22,123 nucleotides of DNA from a virus: IMG/VR virus record IMGVR_UViG_3300025887_000163, positions 1-22,123 of that record, one strand, 5' to 3'. Shown here piece by piece: positions 1 through 8,460 of the stretch; within the stretch, counting starts at the first letter, position 1, and every line of letters begins with the position of its first letter. The notes beneath the pieces are model-generated. The model ran no database searches. It saw only the letters and a list, made by a program, of their open reading frames with translations, and was not told the DNA's origin. The position numbers were made by a program, and so were the translations under genes.

Positions 1-603
1 GTCTACCTGTGAAGTGGCCCAACTGGCTACAGCACTAAATCCTGCAGTAAGTGTACCCCAGAACTTACGAGACTTAACCTTTGGCTTAGGACGTTGTGCT
101 TCAACCAAAGTAGGCTGAATATCACCATCACCACCAGCTGTATCATTCGCAGAGAACAAAGCAGCTTCTGCAGCCCGACGACGTGTAAGACCACGAAGAG
201 GAACAAGTTTACCCTTAACACGGGCTTTGTTCCATCGTACAAACTGTTCCGGTACATCAGCGTACTGGCCAGCGTTCAATCGTTTGAGGAGAGTAGACTT
301 AGCGAATGCAGTCTCGCCCAGATTATACACAAATGATACCAAGGCGTCAAACTGATTTTGGGTCAGATTTACCTTAACAAGGCGATTAACTGCATCCTCG
401 TACTTCTTTAGGTCTTCCAAGAACAAGGCATCCGCCTGTGCAGACGTGATAATCATTCCCGGACGGACGCCTTTGGTTGTTCCCCAGCCGATTGTCCATA
501 CACCTGCAGGGCAGAGGTAAGCCTCAATACGACCGTCTGGAAGACGTTTATGACACCCCTCAAAGCTCTTAATGAGAGTGTGTCCTGTTTTTGATGTACG
601 CAT
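1..603 (-). CDS. Endolysin, GH24 lysozyme family (C-terminus beyond window)
   Basis: Open from ATG at 603 to the window edge (201 codons, no stop), so the listed end is partial. The first ~150 residues match the GH24 (T4/P21-type) muramidase fold: FEG around residue 15, AYLCPAGVWTIGWGTT at 28-43, a central NQFDALVSFVYNLG segment and a GLTRRRAAEAALF end. Such enzymes cut the MurNAc-GlcNAc bond of peptidoglycan for host lysis. The catalytic trio would be Glu15, Cys31 and Thr37, with Cys where T4 lysozyme has Asp20 and a longer Glu-to-Cys gap. After residue 165 a linker rich in Lys and Pro leads to a hydrophobic stretch (FWGTLTAGFSAVASWA), perhaps a C-terminal membrane segment. It lies 21 bases after the DUF4214 gene; an AAGAG motif stands 7 bases before the ATG. 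Family call firm; tail function unknown. Confidence 0.93.
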   Translation of the reverse strand, partial: MRTSKTGHTLIKSFEGCHKRLPDGRIEAYLCPAGVWTIGWGTTKGVRPGMIITSAQADALFLEDLKKYEDAVNRLVKVNLTQNQFDALVSFVYNLGETAFAKSTLLKRLNAGQYADVPEQFVRWNKARVKGKLVPLRGLTRRRAAEAALFSANDTAGGDGDIQPTLVEAQRPKPKVKSRKFWGTLTAGFSAVASWATSQVD

Positions 604-624
604 AATACTACTCTTTACTTGGGA

Positions 625-1968
625 TTAGCCCCGGAGAGCCTGTGAAGCCAGCTGGAACATCTGAGGTACGGAGATCTGGTTCTGGCCCAGCACATTACCT
701 GCGCCGTCCTGACCACGGATTGTAAGAACACCGGAACGATCCATTACACGGGTAACGACGTTACCAACATTGTCCGAAGTAGACGGGATCAGATTACCCT
801 GCTGGTCAAACGAACCAACCATGGCGACCATGTTCTTCTGCATCGCTGGGTTAATACGTTCCAACAGTGCGGGGAGGTTCTGGCGGATTGTGGACACACC
901 AGCTGATACAGATCCCTCTACAGGGTTAGCGCCTTGAGGCTGTGTCTGCGCCATGCCGGGTACAGACGCAAATCCAGCGCCATTTGAGGCCTGTCCTGCA
1001 CCTGAGGTAGGGGTACCCCTAGCAAGACCCATGTTAGCCCCTCCTACGGCCTCCATTAAGCTGGCCTGACCCTGCTGTTGAGCAATCGCATTAGTGGACA
1101 TGTCGTCACGAACTTCATCAAAGCCACCTGTGAGCATGTCTTGGGTCTGTGTACGGGCTGTGGTTGCTGCAGTTACATCTGTGTCGTACTGATTACGGAA
1201 GTTACCGAAGTCAGAAGCGAAGGCACCTACATCACTACCAATGCCTTGCTGACCTTGCATAAGATCTGCATAGTATTGAGCGAGGACGTTACCTTGTTGA
1301 GCCATCTGACCCTGCATGGCCTGCTGATTAGTACGGATACTACCTGTTGCTGCGTTTAGGGTGTCGTTAAGGGCGGACTGACCACCGAGAACAGTAGTGG
1401 TATTGGCATTAGCTTGGTCAGCCAAAGCTTGGCCTGTTTGGTTCAAACCATTAGACAGATTAGCAAATCCAGTATCTACTGCACCACCTACACCCGCTAC
1501 CGCGCTACCCACACCAGAAATCTGATTTCCAACATCGTTGAAACCATTATTCATGTTCTGGTTTGTGGTAGCGAAACCTGTGTTAATGTTTTGGTTGGTA
1601 GCAGTGAAGCCGCTGTTCATGTTGTTGTTAAGAGCGGATACATCTGCGCTAGAACCAGCCATCGCCTGATTAACCGCGTCGGTGACTACAGTAGGATCAA
1701 AGACAGGAAGATCTTGGCCACTGCCTGTTGTACCATCTGCAAAGCCTCCGCCCGTATTCGTTTGGGGTTGGTATACTTCCATAAGTCCTGAGGTGGGGGC
1801 GGCTTGCTGACCATTGGCCTCTGCGGAGTTTCGCATGTTGGCAGCAATAATATCAGTAGACACACCATTGGCAATCTGATTAGAGAACCACTGGTAACCT
1901 TCTGCGTCGGGATTACGATTCAAGTTCTGTTGGTAGAGCTTTAGAATTGGGTCATTTGGGTTAAGCAT
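625..1968 (-). CDS. DUF4214-containing virion/tail-associated protein with hendecad Asn repeats
   Basis: 447 aa. Residues ~8-48 (LYQQNLNRNPDAEGYQWF...) fit the short helical DUF4214 domain, also seen in S-layer-like and phage structural proteins. Residues ~113-145 carry three consecutive 11-residue units of the form (L/T)N-x-N-x-N-x-GF-x-x, as expected of a hendecad coiled coil or trimeric stalk. The middle is rich in Gln, Asn, Gly and Ala, and a conserved-looking C-terminal ~90 residues (from IRQNLPALLERI) looks globular. The start has a strong AAGGAG seven bases upstream. It sits between tail genes and the endolysin, the place where podoviruses encode internal-core or accessory tail proteins. 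No enzyme motif seen; the precise role is inferred only from position and composition. Confidence 0.8.
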   Translation of the reverse strand: MLNPNDPILKLYQQNLNRNPDAEGYQWFSNQIANGVSTDIIAANMRNSAEANGQQAAPTSGLMEVYQPQTNTGGGFADGTTGSGQDLPVFDPTVVTDAVNQAMAGSSADVSALNNNMNSGFTATNQNINTGFATTNQNMNNGFNDVGNQISGVGSAVAGVGGAVDTGFANLSNGLNQTGQALADQANANTTTVLGGQSALNDTLNAATGSIRTNQQAMQGQMAQQGNVLAQYYADLMQGQQGIGSDVGAFASDFGNFRNQYDTDVTAATTARTQTQDMLTGGFDEVRDDMSTNAIAQQQGQASLMEAVGGANMGLARGTPTSGAGQASNGAGFASVPGMAQTQPQGANPVEGSVSAGVSTIRQNLPALLERINPAMQKNMVAMVGSFDQQGNLIPSTSDNVGNVVTRVMDRSGVLTIRGQDGAGNVLGQNQISVPQMFQLASQALRG

Positions 1969-1985
1969 TTCTATGCTCCTTCACG

Positions 1986-2249
1986 TTAAACTTTAGGGGT
2001 TTTATTGGCACGTCGTAGGGTGCGTTGCGCTTCTTCTACTTCCCGTTCCCATGCCCATCGAATGTGATTATCTTGCCAGAAGAACAGGGCGTTAATAATC
2101 TCTCCGGTACGGGGAAGTGGTTCAATATACGCACGAGCCGAAAGAGTTTGGTGGGTAGAGCCGTTGAAGATCGTGGCGTTTAGAAAGCGACTGATCAAAG
2201 AGATCAACATTTCCACAACACGATACAGAATATAGATCGGGCGGGACAT
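1986..2249 (-). CDS. Small conserved-looking phage protein, unknown function
   Basis: 87 aa from the second of two in-frame ATGs. The chosen ATG at 2249 has AAGGA eight bases upstream, formed across the TAA stop of the preceding gene; the ATG at 2258 sits directly on that motif and has no room for a ribosome. The protein starts with an amphipathic/hydrophobic stretch (ILYRVVEMLISLISRFLNATIF), then a polar region with SARAYIEPLP and INALFFWQDNHIRWAWEREV, and ends basic. I recall similar small proteins with a FFWQD..C/R.W core in phage tail regions but cannot name a function. The N-terminal helix could be membrane-interfacial. It lies 17 bases from the next gene and belongs to the same operon. 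Confidence 0.75.
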   Translation of the reverse strand: MSRPIYILYRVVEMLISLISRFLNATIFNGSTHQTLSARAYIEPLPRTGEIINALFFWQDNHIRWAWEREVEEAQRTLRRANKTPKV

Positions 2250-2260
2250 GGTAAACATCC

Positions 2261-2896
2261 TTATGGTGTACCGATTTCAACAGCCCGTTCAGCCGTGATG
2301 ATGCCCACGGACGTAAGGAATGCGAGGCCGTCTGTGACCGTTTGATCTGTCAGATCCATCTCCAGAAGCCGTGGGTCGTCTAGGTCTTCAAAGAAGATAT
2401 CCAGAGCCAGAGCCAGTTGGAGTTCTTGTGGGTCTGTGCTGGTCCGCTTTGAACGGGCGAGGGCGATGGTTGTGCGTTCTGTGAGGGTGAAGCGGCGCTT
2501 GAATGCTGTGGGGCTGATAGGCAGCATGGGTGGATTTTCAAACTCTCTCGTAGCCCTGTCGTAGGTGGCCCCGACTTTAATTTCTTCGAACACCCCACAC
2601 CACTCTGGTATCGTTGGGTTCTGAGGATCAACAAAATCCAGATGCTGAGTTTCAGGAGACCCCGTAACCACCTCCACAACAATACCATCCACAACTTTGA
2701 TGTAGAAGGGGGCGTAGGAAACAGGTTCGGTTTGTACCGGATCGGTGAAGTCGGTGCCGTCGTAAGTGGCCCCAATCAGGATGATGGGGTCATCGGGACA
2801 CTCTACCCACGTCTCGTCTGCGTAGGTCTCACGGGTGGAAGGGTCATCAAATACAGAGAGAACCACTGTGCCGTCTATAATCTGTGCGTACTGCAT
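2261..2896 (-). CDS. Putative tail-associated / fibre accessory protein
   Basis: 211 aa. The N-terminal half holds two related beta-rich units: each begins with a (I/V)DG(T/I)VV strand (residues ~7 and ~69) and ends in a GATYD motif (~43 and ~108) followed by a short F-x-x-P segment. This suggests an internal duplication. The C-terminal ~75 residues are helical and acidic, starting at RRFTLTERTTIALARS and ending ERAVEIGTP; comparable C-terminal helices occur in proteins encoded beside phage tail fibres. A GGAG motif precedes the ATG. Gene order (fibre, 432-aa protein, this, small protein) suggests a fibre accessory, chaperone or distal tail component. No catalytic motif is visible, so the function is an inference from context. 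Confidence 0.7.
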   Translation of the reverse strand: MQYAQIIDGTVVLSVFDDPSTRETYADETWVECPDDPIILIGATYDGTDFTDPVQTEPVSYAPFYIKVVDGIVVEVVTGSPETQHLDFVDPQNPTIPEWCGVFEEIKVGATYDRATREFENPPMLPISPTAFKRRFTLTERTTIALARSKRTSTDPQELQLALALDIFFEDLDDPRLLEMDLTDQTVTDGLAFLTSVGIITAERAVEIGTP

Positions 2897-2910
2897 TTAA
2901 CTCTCTCCAG

Positions 2911-4209
2911 TTAAGCGGTGGATTTGATGCCTGTGATGCGAATGTTGACACTCTTATGTGTTGTCGCATTAACATAGGTACGGCCCGCGATTGTACCTGC
3001 GTCAGGTACAGTGGTCCGTATAGTAGGAACAGGACGATAAGTGGACGTGTCGGCCCAGACCGCTGTTTGGTCGTGGTTTACTTGAGAAGTCAGAGAACTA
3101 GAGAACCTCCACAAGTGTTCACCTCCTGTCGATATACCGTAGATCTTCCCATTGGCATAGACAGGGTAATCACTGCTGTTACCAATGGTACTTGCTGTAG
3201 ACACACCATTGGGTTCTACGCTAGAGGTTGGCATATTTCCAATCTTAATACTGGTAGCGGCACCTGATTGGTAGAGGATTTTCCATATACCTTGGCCGAC
3301 ATCGTAGAACGGCTCAACATACGCACCCGCTGTCCAATTAGCCCAAAAACCTGTGCCTGCTGTTCCTATGGTTTTTGTCCCGTAACCACTGCCGGGAGTA
3401 TCCCCTTGATTGTACTGCCGCAAATACACAGATGTTCCAGTTGCGTTGCAAAAGATAAAGGATCTCTTACCGTCTGGAGAGGGTTGGGAGTTGGTGGCAA
3501 AAAGAGGATAGGTAGACATTGTGCCACCTGTTGCATGATAGATGTAATACTCGTCTTGGTCAGAGGTGTCTTCCACAGACATGCGGCTAATATAGGTATT
3601 TAATCCAGCGTTTCTGTAATAAAAGTATCCGTCTCCACCATATCTGGGCATACCTGTGTATCCATTCAGGCTGATATTTCTGTGAATAGCCCCGGTGTCG
3701 GATTGCATTTTGTATAGATAGGAAGCGAAGTTTCCATCCCAACTACCTAGAGTGTAATACGCACCGTCAGAGGACAGGACGCCACACACGTTTTCTGTAG
3801 CAAAACCACCATCTACGTTTGTCCCAGATGTTGAGGACTTAATCTCCGACTCATATAGTGACCCGGATAGTAGGCTCCGCTGTTGCGACGTCCATGTATT
3901 GATTTTGTTCGATGCTCCAACAAACATCAAGTCAAGGTCACTGTACTCGTTGGAAGAGGGCGGGGAGAGGTTGAGAGTGACGTTCACGTTTGCTTGGACA
4001 ATCTCTGACGTGGCGGTGCCAGCAGAGTAGTCAACTACTTCATACCCATCCACCGTCAGCGTTATATCAAATGTGCCGTTTGGATAATTGAGGTATATGT
4101 TTTTGATCACATAGCTTTCACCCACGGCTCCCGTGATCGCCAAGATACCATCAGCAAGTTCGGTGATCTCGTGATTACCCTTATAGATTTCTACCAGTTC
4201 GTCGGCCAT
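2911..4209 (-). CDS. Putative virion protein, beta-propeller-like, next to tail fibre
   Basis: 432 aa, Ser/Thr/Gly/Tyr-rich and almost free of predicted helix. The first ~95 residues (KGNHEITELADGILAITGAVG..., DITLTVDGYEVV) read as a small beta domain like those that attach to virions. Residues ~140-390 contain repeated Gly/Tyr/Asp strands (DGAYYTLGSWDG, GGDGYFYYRNAG, SPDGKRSFIF, YANGKIYGISTGG) reminiscent of propeller blades. It directly follows the fibre gene (10 bases) and has AAGGA seven bases before the ATG. A role as a distal tail, receptor-contacting or fibre-tip protein is plausible. I recognise no named family; the propeller reading rests on eye-detected blade-like repeats and needs structure prediction. 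Confidence 0.65.
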   Translation of the reverse strand: MADELVEIYKGNHEITELADGILAITGAVGESYVIKNIYLNYPNGTFDITLTVDGYEVVDYSAGTATSEIVQANVNVTLNLSPPSSNEYSDLDLMFVGASNKINTWTSQQRSLLSGSLYESEIKSSTSGTNVDGGFATENVCGVLSSDGAYYTLGSWDGNFASYLYKMQSDTGAIHRNISLNGYTGMPRYGGDGYFYYRNAGLNTYISRMSVEDTSDQDEYYIYHATGGTMSTYPLFATNSQPSPDGKRSFIFCNATGTSVYLRQYNQGDTPGSGYGTKTIGTAGTGFWANWTAGAYVEPFYDVGQGIWKILYQSGAATSIKIGNMPTSSVEPNGVSTASTIGNSSDYPVYANGKIYGISTGGEHLWRFSSSLTSQVNHDQTAVWADTSTYRPVPTIRTTVPDAGTIAGRTYVNATTHKSVNIRITGIKSTA

Positions 4210-4219
4210 GATGGGTTCC

Positions 4220-6073
4220 TTACGAATATTTCATGATGGAGGCGATGGTCACACCACCGTAGGCTTGTGCCGCGATAGCTTGGGCGGTGCGGAGGGGCGT
4301 CATCGGAGCGGTGTTATTTGTGCCATCTTCTGCTTGGGATGATGAGGCGAAGTCCGTGGGCTGGAGGGCCGTGTCTGCTGTGATGCCTTGTGCTGCCGTG
4401 GCGTAGTCCGTGGCGGCTGTGGTGGCTGCGGTGCCGAGGCCAAGGTTGGTGCGGGCAGTAGCGGGGCTATCAACATCTGAGAGATTGTTTGAACCAGCTA
4501 GAAACCCAGCTGCATCCAGAGTACCCGTGAACCATGGAGTGGTACCGTCGTACACACGGATCTTACCTGTGACCGTATTCAGGTACCATGCGCCTACTTG
4601 AAGAGCGAGGCCGTCATTATCTACAAGAGGATCTTCGGACTTAGCCCCCAGATATACAGCGTTGATTGCTGTCTCTGTATTAGTAGCCCCGGTGGCAGCA
4701 GTCTGGGCATCATTCCTAAATGTCTCAGCTGCGTTCCTGTAAGCCAGAGCCTCTGCAGCAGACGTAGCCGACGCGGTGGCTGAACCCAAAATAGAGTCAA
4801 CATAAGCCTTGCGGGTAAGATCCGATACACCAACAGGATCAGCTGTAGATGTGATCTTGTTGGTACCAAGGGTAATATCCCCAGTCATGGTACCACCAGC
4901 TTTATCCAGCTTTAGGGCATCAGCAGCGTCTACATAGGTCTTAGGGGTCGCATCACCGGGGTTTGTAGGTGTCCCTACGTTGGTGATCTTATTAGACGCC
5001 ATATCAATAGCGCCAGACATGGTCCCACCAGCCAGAGACAGCTTTGTACCGACGAGGTTTGTGATCGTGGTAGCGAAAGCAGGATCGTCATTCAGGGCTG
5101 CAGCAAGCTCATTCAGGGTGTTGAGAGCCGTCGGAGCGATATCTACGAGAGCAGCTAGACCATCATCCACATACTGCTTTGTGGCAGCGTCCGTGGGGTT
5201 TACCGGGGCAGACAGACCTGTAACTGTGGCAGAGGTACCTGAACTCATGTCCAAGCTGCCAGAGATAGTCACGTTGTTGAAGGTGGAAGATCCTGTGGAG
5301 CTTATATCACCCGTGACGTTACCCGTCAAGTTTCCTGTTACATTACCAGTAACATTACCTGTTACGTTTCCGGTCAGGTTGCCAGCTACATCGCCAGTGA
5401 GATTGCCCACAAACCCGGTCAGGGCGGTGATAACAGTACCACGGACTGTAGAGGCGACAGAGATACCGATTGGGGTGTTGTCGATGTTACCGCCATTGAT
5501 ATCAGCATTACTGGACGAGAACACACCCAGAGTAGTAGTGCCTGTTACATTCAGTGTACCAGCAAGAGTGGCCGCACCGTTGACGAGGAAGTCGTTTCCG
5601 ACCTGACCATTACGAGAGATATAGAAGTCACGGAAACGAAGAGCATCTGAACCCAGATCAACAGAGGCAGTGACCTGCGGAAGGAAATGTCCGGTTGTGC
5701 TTTTGTAGAATACCTGAACCCAGACAGCTGAGTTAACAGAACCATCCAAACACATGTAGATACGAGACCCGGTAGTGTTCACCCACAGAGAGCCGGGGCC
5801 GTAGCCAATAGCACTATCATCAAGGGTATTGGGGTCTACGACAGCTGTAGGGTTGTTCTTCGTCCCTGTACCGCCGTTAACAGCAGGCAGGTAACCAGAG
5901 ATAGACGTAGCCAGATTGATCTTAGGGGCTGACCCTGCGGTGCCATCATGTGAGTGTCCGGTAGACGCATCAAAAGCATCTTCCAAACTATTAAATTCCG
6001 CGTTGATTGGAGGCGCAACAACAGGCTGCCCATTAAGGATCTGCCCTGCCGATTGTCTAGTGTAGCCTGCCAT
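4220..6073 (-). CDS. Tail fibre protein with TGN(L/V) repeats
   Basis: 617 aa. The N-terminus (GQPVVAPPINAEFNSLEDAFD, then GHSHDGT at ~39-45) is a typical fibre attachment region. Residues ~223-256 are a run of four-residue units GN(L/V)T / GD(V)(A/T), a beta-helical stalk repeat. Three longer phage-tail repeats follow, each ending in a TYVD/AYVD/QYVD motif (~302, ~382, ~425), two of them starting GGTM(S/T)G. A coiled-coil-like Ala-rich part (~430-470) and an ARTNLGLGTAA repeat lead to the C-terminus. The protein should trimerise and bind the host surface. Its start overlaps the upstream stop by one base (TAATG), with GGGAG nine bases upstream. The repeat-rich gene is prone to slippage and recombination. 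Fibre identity confident; receptor unknown. Confidence 0.92.
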   Translation of the reverse strand: MAGYTRQSAGQILNGQPVVAPPINAEFNSLEDAFDASTGHSHDGTAGSAPKINLATSISGYLPAVNGGTGTKNNPTAVVDPNTLDDSAIGYGPGSLWVNTTGSRIYMCLDGSVNSAVWVQVFYKSTTGHFLPQVTASVDLGSDALRFRDFYISRNGQVGNDFLVNGAATLAGTLNVTGTTTLGVFSSSNADINGGNIDNTPIGISVASTVRGTVITALTGFVGNLTGDVAGNLTGNVTGNVTGNVTGNLTGNVTGDISSTGSSTFNNVTISGSLDMSSGTSATVTGLSAPVNPTDAATKQYVDDGLAALVDIAPTALNTLNELAAALNDDPAFATTITNLVGTKLSLAGGTMSGAIDMASNKITNVGTPTNPGDATPKTYVDAADALKLDKAGGTMTGDITLGTNKITSTADPVGVSDLTRKAYVDSILGSATASATSAAEALAYRNAAETFRNDAQTAATGATNTETAINAVYLGAKSEDPLVDNDGLALQVGAWYLNTVTGKIRVYDGTTPWFTGTLDAAGFLAGSNNLSDVDSPATARTNLGLGTAATTAATDYATAAQGITADTALQPTDFASSSQAEDGTNNTAPMTPLRTAQAIAAQAYGGVTIASIMKYS

Positions 6074-7707
6074 TATTCACGTCTCCCTGCACCTGAGAAT
6101 TCCCACACGAAGCCTTGAATTGAGAAAGGTTCACAATCTTCGGTGCTGATAAATGTCGCTTGAACAGACCGACCAGAGCCTTGAATGTTCTGTTCGTAAA
6201 TTGGAGAAGATCCACCGTAGATGATATTCTCTCCGTCAAAGGTAACACCACGACCGCCATAGACAGTAGGGGAACCTGAGATAGATCCGCTATAGCCCAC
6301 AGGAACAGAAACAGTACCTTCACCCCAGTTATACCGGACGTTGAGGAACACGTTAAATGGACCTTCTGCCCGGACAAATGTGTTTAGCTTGCGGTATGTC
6401 TTTCGGATTTCTGTATCACCAAAGTCTAGGAACGACGTGGCATACACAGCGAAGATAGGGGTACCATTGAAATTGGTGCCTTGTTCCTGTTGGTAGAGGT
6501 TACCGTCGAAGTCTCCATGCAGAACCACTTCTTCTGTGCCAATGTACTGAGACGAAGCACAGGAAGCCCGCATCCCTTTGATTTCACCGTATTCCCACGC
6601 CAAAGCGCCGTCACGGAAAGTAAGGCCCCCAATGATACCATAAGATGCGTCTACTGTGTCTGTATCTGCACCATAGAACATGCGGTATTGGGACTTCGAA
6701 CGAACAGCAACTGATACAAGATCATCAAGCTCTTGGTTCTTAACGATATCCAGAAGAAGGCCCTGAATAGGCTTGGAAATGGTCTCAAGCTCAACGTCAC
6801 CAATTCTAGATGTACCAGCAACCGGACGAAGACCATCAGATGATAGGAATACCAGATCACCACCGATTTCCTGTACTGTGTCTCGTGCGATACACCCTAC
6901 GTTGGACGTAACCTGCTTGAGAAGGAAGTCACCCGTGGAACCAACCTCAATACGTTTAATAGCAGAGGTACCAAATACGAACAGATCTTCACGGAATGGA
7001 TACAGCTGGTTAACGGAAAAGCCAGCAGGGATCTGACCACCACCAGCAGCTGCCGTGAACGTATAAGGATCACGAGGAGCAGAATGGCAGACAAGAGAAG
7101 CTTCAATACCGCTAGAGAAGAAGAGGTGATCTTCAAATACCTGAACAAGGGCAGGGGCGTTGATAAGCTGGTCACCACCGGGTGAGCCTGTACCACCTGT
7201 ACCAGCGATTGTTAGGGTGTATACGGTTGTGCCATTGAAGACGTAAGGTTGGTTCACCCCATCTACAAAAGCAATACACGGTCCATTACCGAAGTCGAAT
7301 TCTTCTGCCCGAATACGGGTAACATTACGGCCTGCAGCTGACATAGCCAAACCTGTAGCACCGGTGATCTTAGACCAACCTACAAGTGGCGTATGTTTCC
7401 AGAGAGAATATGTAGCGGCCCCAACATCTTTTCGTGCAGCAATAACATATGGATTACCAATGCCACGGTTGCTGAAATAGATAACACCCAACACCTTACC
7501 TTCTGCAGTACCATCCCCTACTGCTGGGTAATCCGCATCGAAGTATTGGTATCCCTCCATACGACGATAGCCGCCATAGATTGACGGCTCGAAATTCACG
7601 AGAAGGGTGGCAGCACCGGGAGAACGGTCTGACATATCTAGGTGGTGTTCGTTAGAGAGAAGACCCCCCTCACAAAGCACCTTAAATCCGTCGATGCGAT
7701 CAGGCAC
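6073..7707 (-). CDS. Tail nozzle-like / packaged-DNA stabilisation protein (P22 gp10 / T7 gp12 role)
   Basis: 544 aa with GTG start at 7707; GGATAA lies just upstream, inside the end of the adaptor gene. The protein is beta-rich with repeats of hydrophobic strands closed by Gly/Asp turns (for example GGDLVFLSSDGLRPVAG, VLHGDFDGNLYQQEQG). The opening segment contains NFEPSIYGGYRRMEGY, a motif I associate with podovirus portal-distal tail proteins. The product lies immediately after the adaptor and before the fibre, exactly where short-tailed phages encode the six-fold nozzle or DNA-stabilisation protein that closes the tail tube. Role assigned from order, size and beta-propeller-like texture; sequence homology could not be tested. 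Confidence 0.72.
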   Translation of the reverse strand: MPDRIDGFKVLCEGGLLSNEHHLDMSDRSPGAATLLVNFEPSIYGGYRRMEGYQYFDADYPAVGDGTAEGKVLGVIYFSNRGIGNPYVIAARKDVGAATYSLWKHTPLVGWSKITGATGLAMSAAGRNVTRIRAEEFDFGNGPCIAFVDGVNQPYVFNGTTVYTLTIAGTGGTGSPGGDQLINAPALVQVFEDHLFFSSGIEASLVCHSAPRDPYTFTAAAGGGQIPAGFSVNQLYPFREDLFVFGTSAIKRIEVGSTGDFLLKQVTSNVGCIARDTVQEIGGDLVFLSSDGLRPVAGTSRIGDVELETISKPIQGLLLDIVKNQELDDLVSVAVRSKSQYRMFYGADTDTVDASYGIIGGLTFRDGALAWEYGEIKGMRASCASSQYIGTEEVVLHGDFDGNLYQQEQGTNFNGTPIFAVYATSFLDFGDTEIRKTYRKLNTFVRAEGPFNVFLNVRYNWGEGTVSVPVGYSGSISGSPTVYGGRGVTFDGENIIYGGSSPIYEQNIQGSGRSVQATFISTEDCEPFSIQGFVWEFSGAGRRE

Positions 7708-7709
7708 AG

Positions 7710-8405
7710 TTATCCAATCTTGCGGTTGGTGAATACGTTATTGAAGGTGTTGATGTACAAGGTCTGCATAGACTTGAGACCCTGATTGAATACTTCGCGG
7801 GTGAATGCAGCCTGCTCTGTGTTATCCTTGAACATGTACATGTGGTACAAAGCACCGGACACGATCACATGTCGGAATTCAAAAGGAACACGAGGAACAT
7901 CACCGGGCAGGACAAGTTCCTGACGTTTTTCGTAGGCCTCAAAGCGGAGGTTGTAGGCCTTGTCTGGGGAGCAGGTAACACCGAAGCCATGGTCCGACCA
8001 ACGGAAGACATGAGTAGGTTTTCCACGACCATTAGCACCAGCACGGTAGTCTTCTACCCGACCATTGCTGTACCATTCTTCCCGGCTCATGAGACGCAGA
8101 CGACCGATAGAAGGACCGGATACGTCACCAGCAGGATCGATCAGAAGGAAGCTATCCCACTCAGGTACTTTGATATTCGTGGCGAAGTCGTAATCAACCT
8201 TACCGGGGGTAAGCACTTGCGTCTGAACAATGTGGTTCCACGGCCATTCAAACTCTTGGTGGTTGATTTGATCCAGAGTGTCCTGAACCGCATCTTTAGC
8301 GAGGGATTGGATACCCCTGACATTAGAAAACTCTGCAGATGCGATCTCAACCTCATTAATGCGGCGAAGAACATCATTACAGAGTGATAGATAGGTTAAA
8401 GACAT
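7710..8405 (-). CDS. Head-tail adaptor / tail tubular protein A-like
   Basis: 231 aa from ATG at 8405, chosen because GGAGG lies five bases upstream; a longer reading would begin at a TTG (8417) inside that motif. The product is helical at the start (YLSLCNDVLRRINEVEI, then AVQDTLDQINHQEFEWPWN), has a beta middle (RLRLMSREEWY, FEAYEKRQELVLPGD) and a helical end (RHVIVSGALYHMYMFKDN...). This matches the pattern of the T7 gp11 / P22 gp4-type adaptor that forms a ring of twelve below the portal. It lies between coat and nozzle-like genes as expected, although an HNH gene now separates it from the coat gene. Assignment by pattern and synteny, fairly secure. Confidence 0.83.
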   Translation of the reverse strand: MSLTYLSLCNDVLRRINEVEIASAEFSNVRGIQSLAKDAVQDTLDQINHQEFEWPWNHIVQTQVLTPGKVDYDFATNIKVPEWDSFLLIDPAGDVSGPSIGRLRLMSREEWYSNGRVEDYRAGANGRGKPTHVFRWSDHGFGVTCSPDKAYNLRFEAYEKRQELVLPGDVPRVPFEFRHVIVSGALYHMYMFKDNTEQAAFTREVFNQGLKSMQTLYINTFNNVFTNRKIG

Positions 8406-8425
8406 ACCAGCCTCCAAAAGACGGA

Positions 8426-8454
8426 AAGGGTCGCCTGTAGCTGAGACGACCCTT
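8426..8454 (-). terminator. Hairpin after HNH gene (weak terminator or processing site)
   Basis: An 8-bp perfect inverted repeat (AAGGGTCG / CGACCCTT, 8426-8433 and 8447-8454) with a 13-base loop stands between the HNH stop and the adaptor ribosome binding site. On the transcribed strand it is followed by only scattered T residues, so strong termination is unlikely. It may attenuate transcription, stabilise the coat mRNA 3' end or be an RNase III site. Confidence 0.5.
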
Positions 8455-8460
8455 AAAAAA

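Noticed and set aside
4980-5606. Plus-strand ORF of 208 codons across the fibre gene
   Set aside because: Shadow of the Val/Thr/Gly repeats of the fibre on the other strand; Val/Pro/Arg-rich and without a ribosome site.
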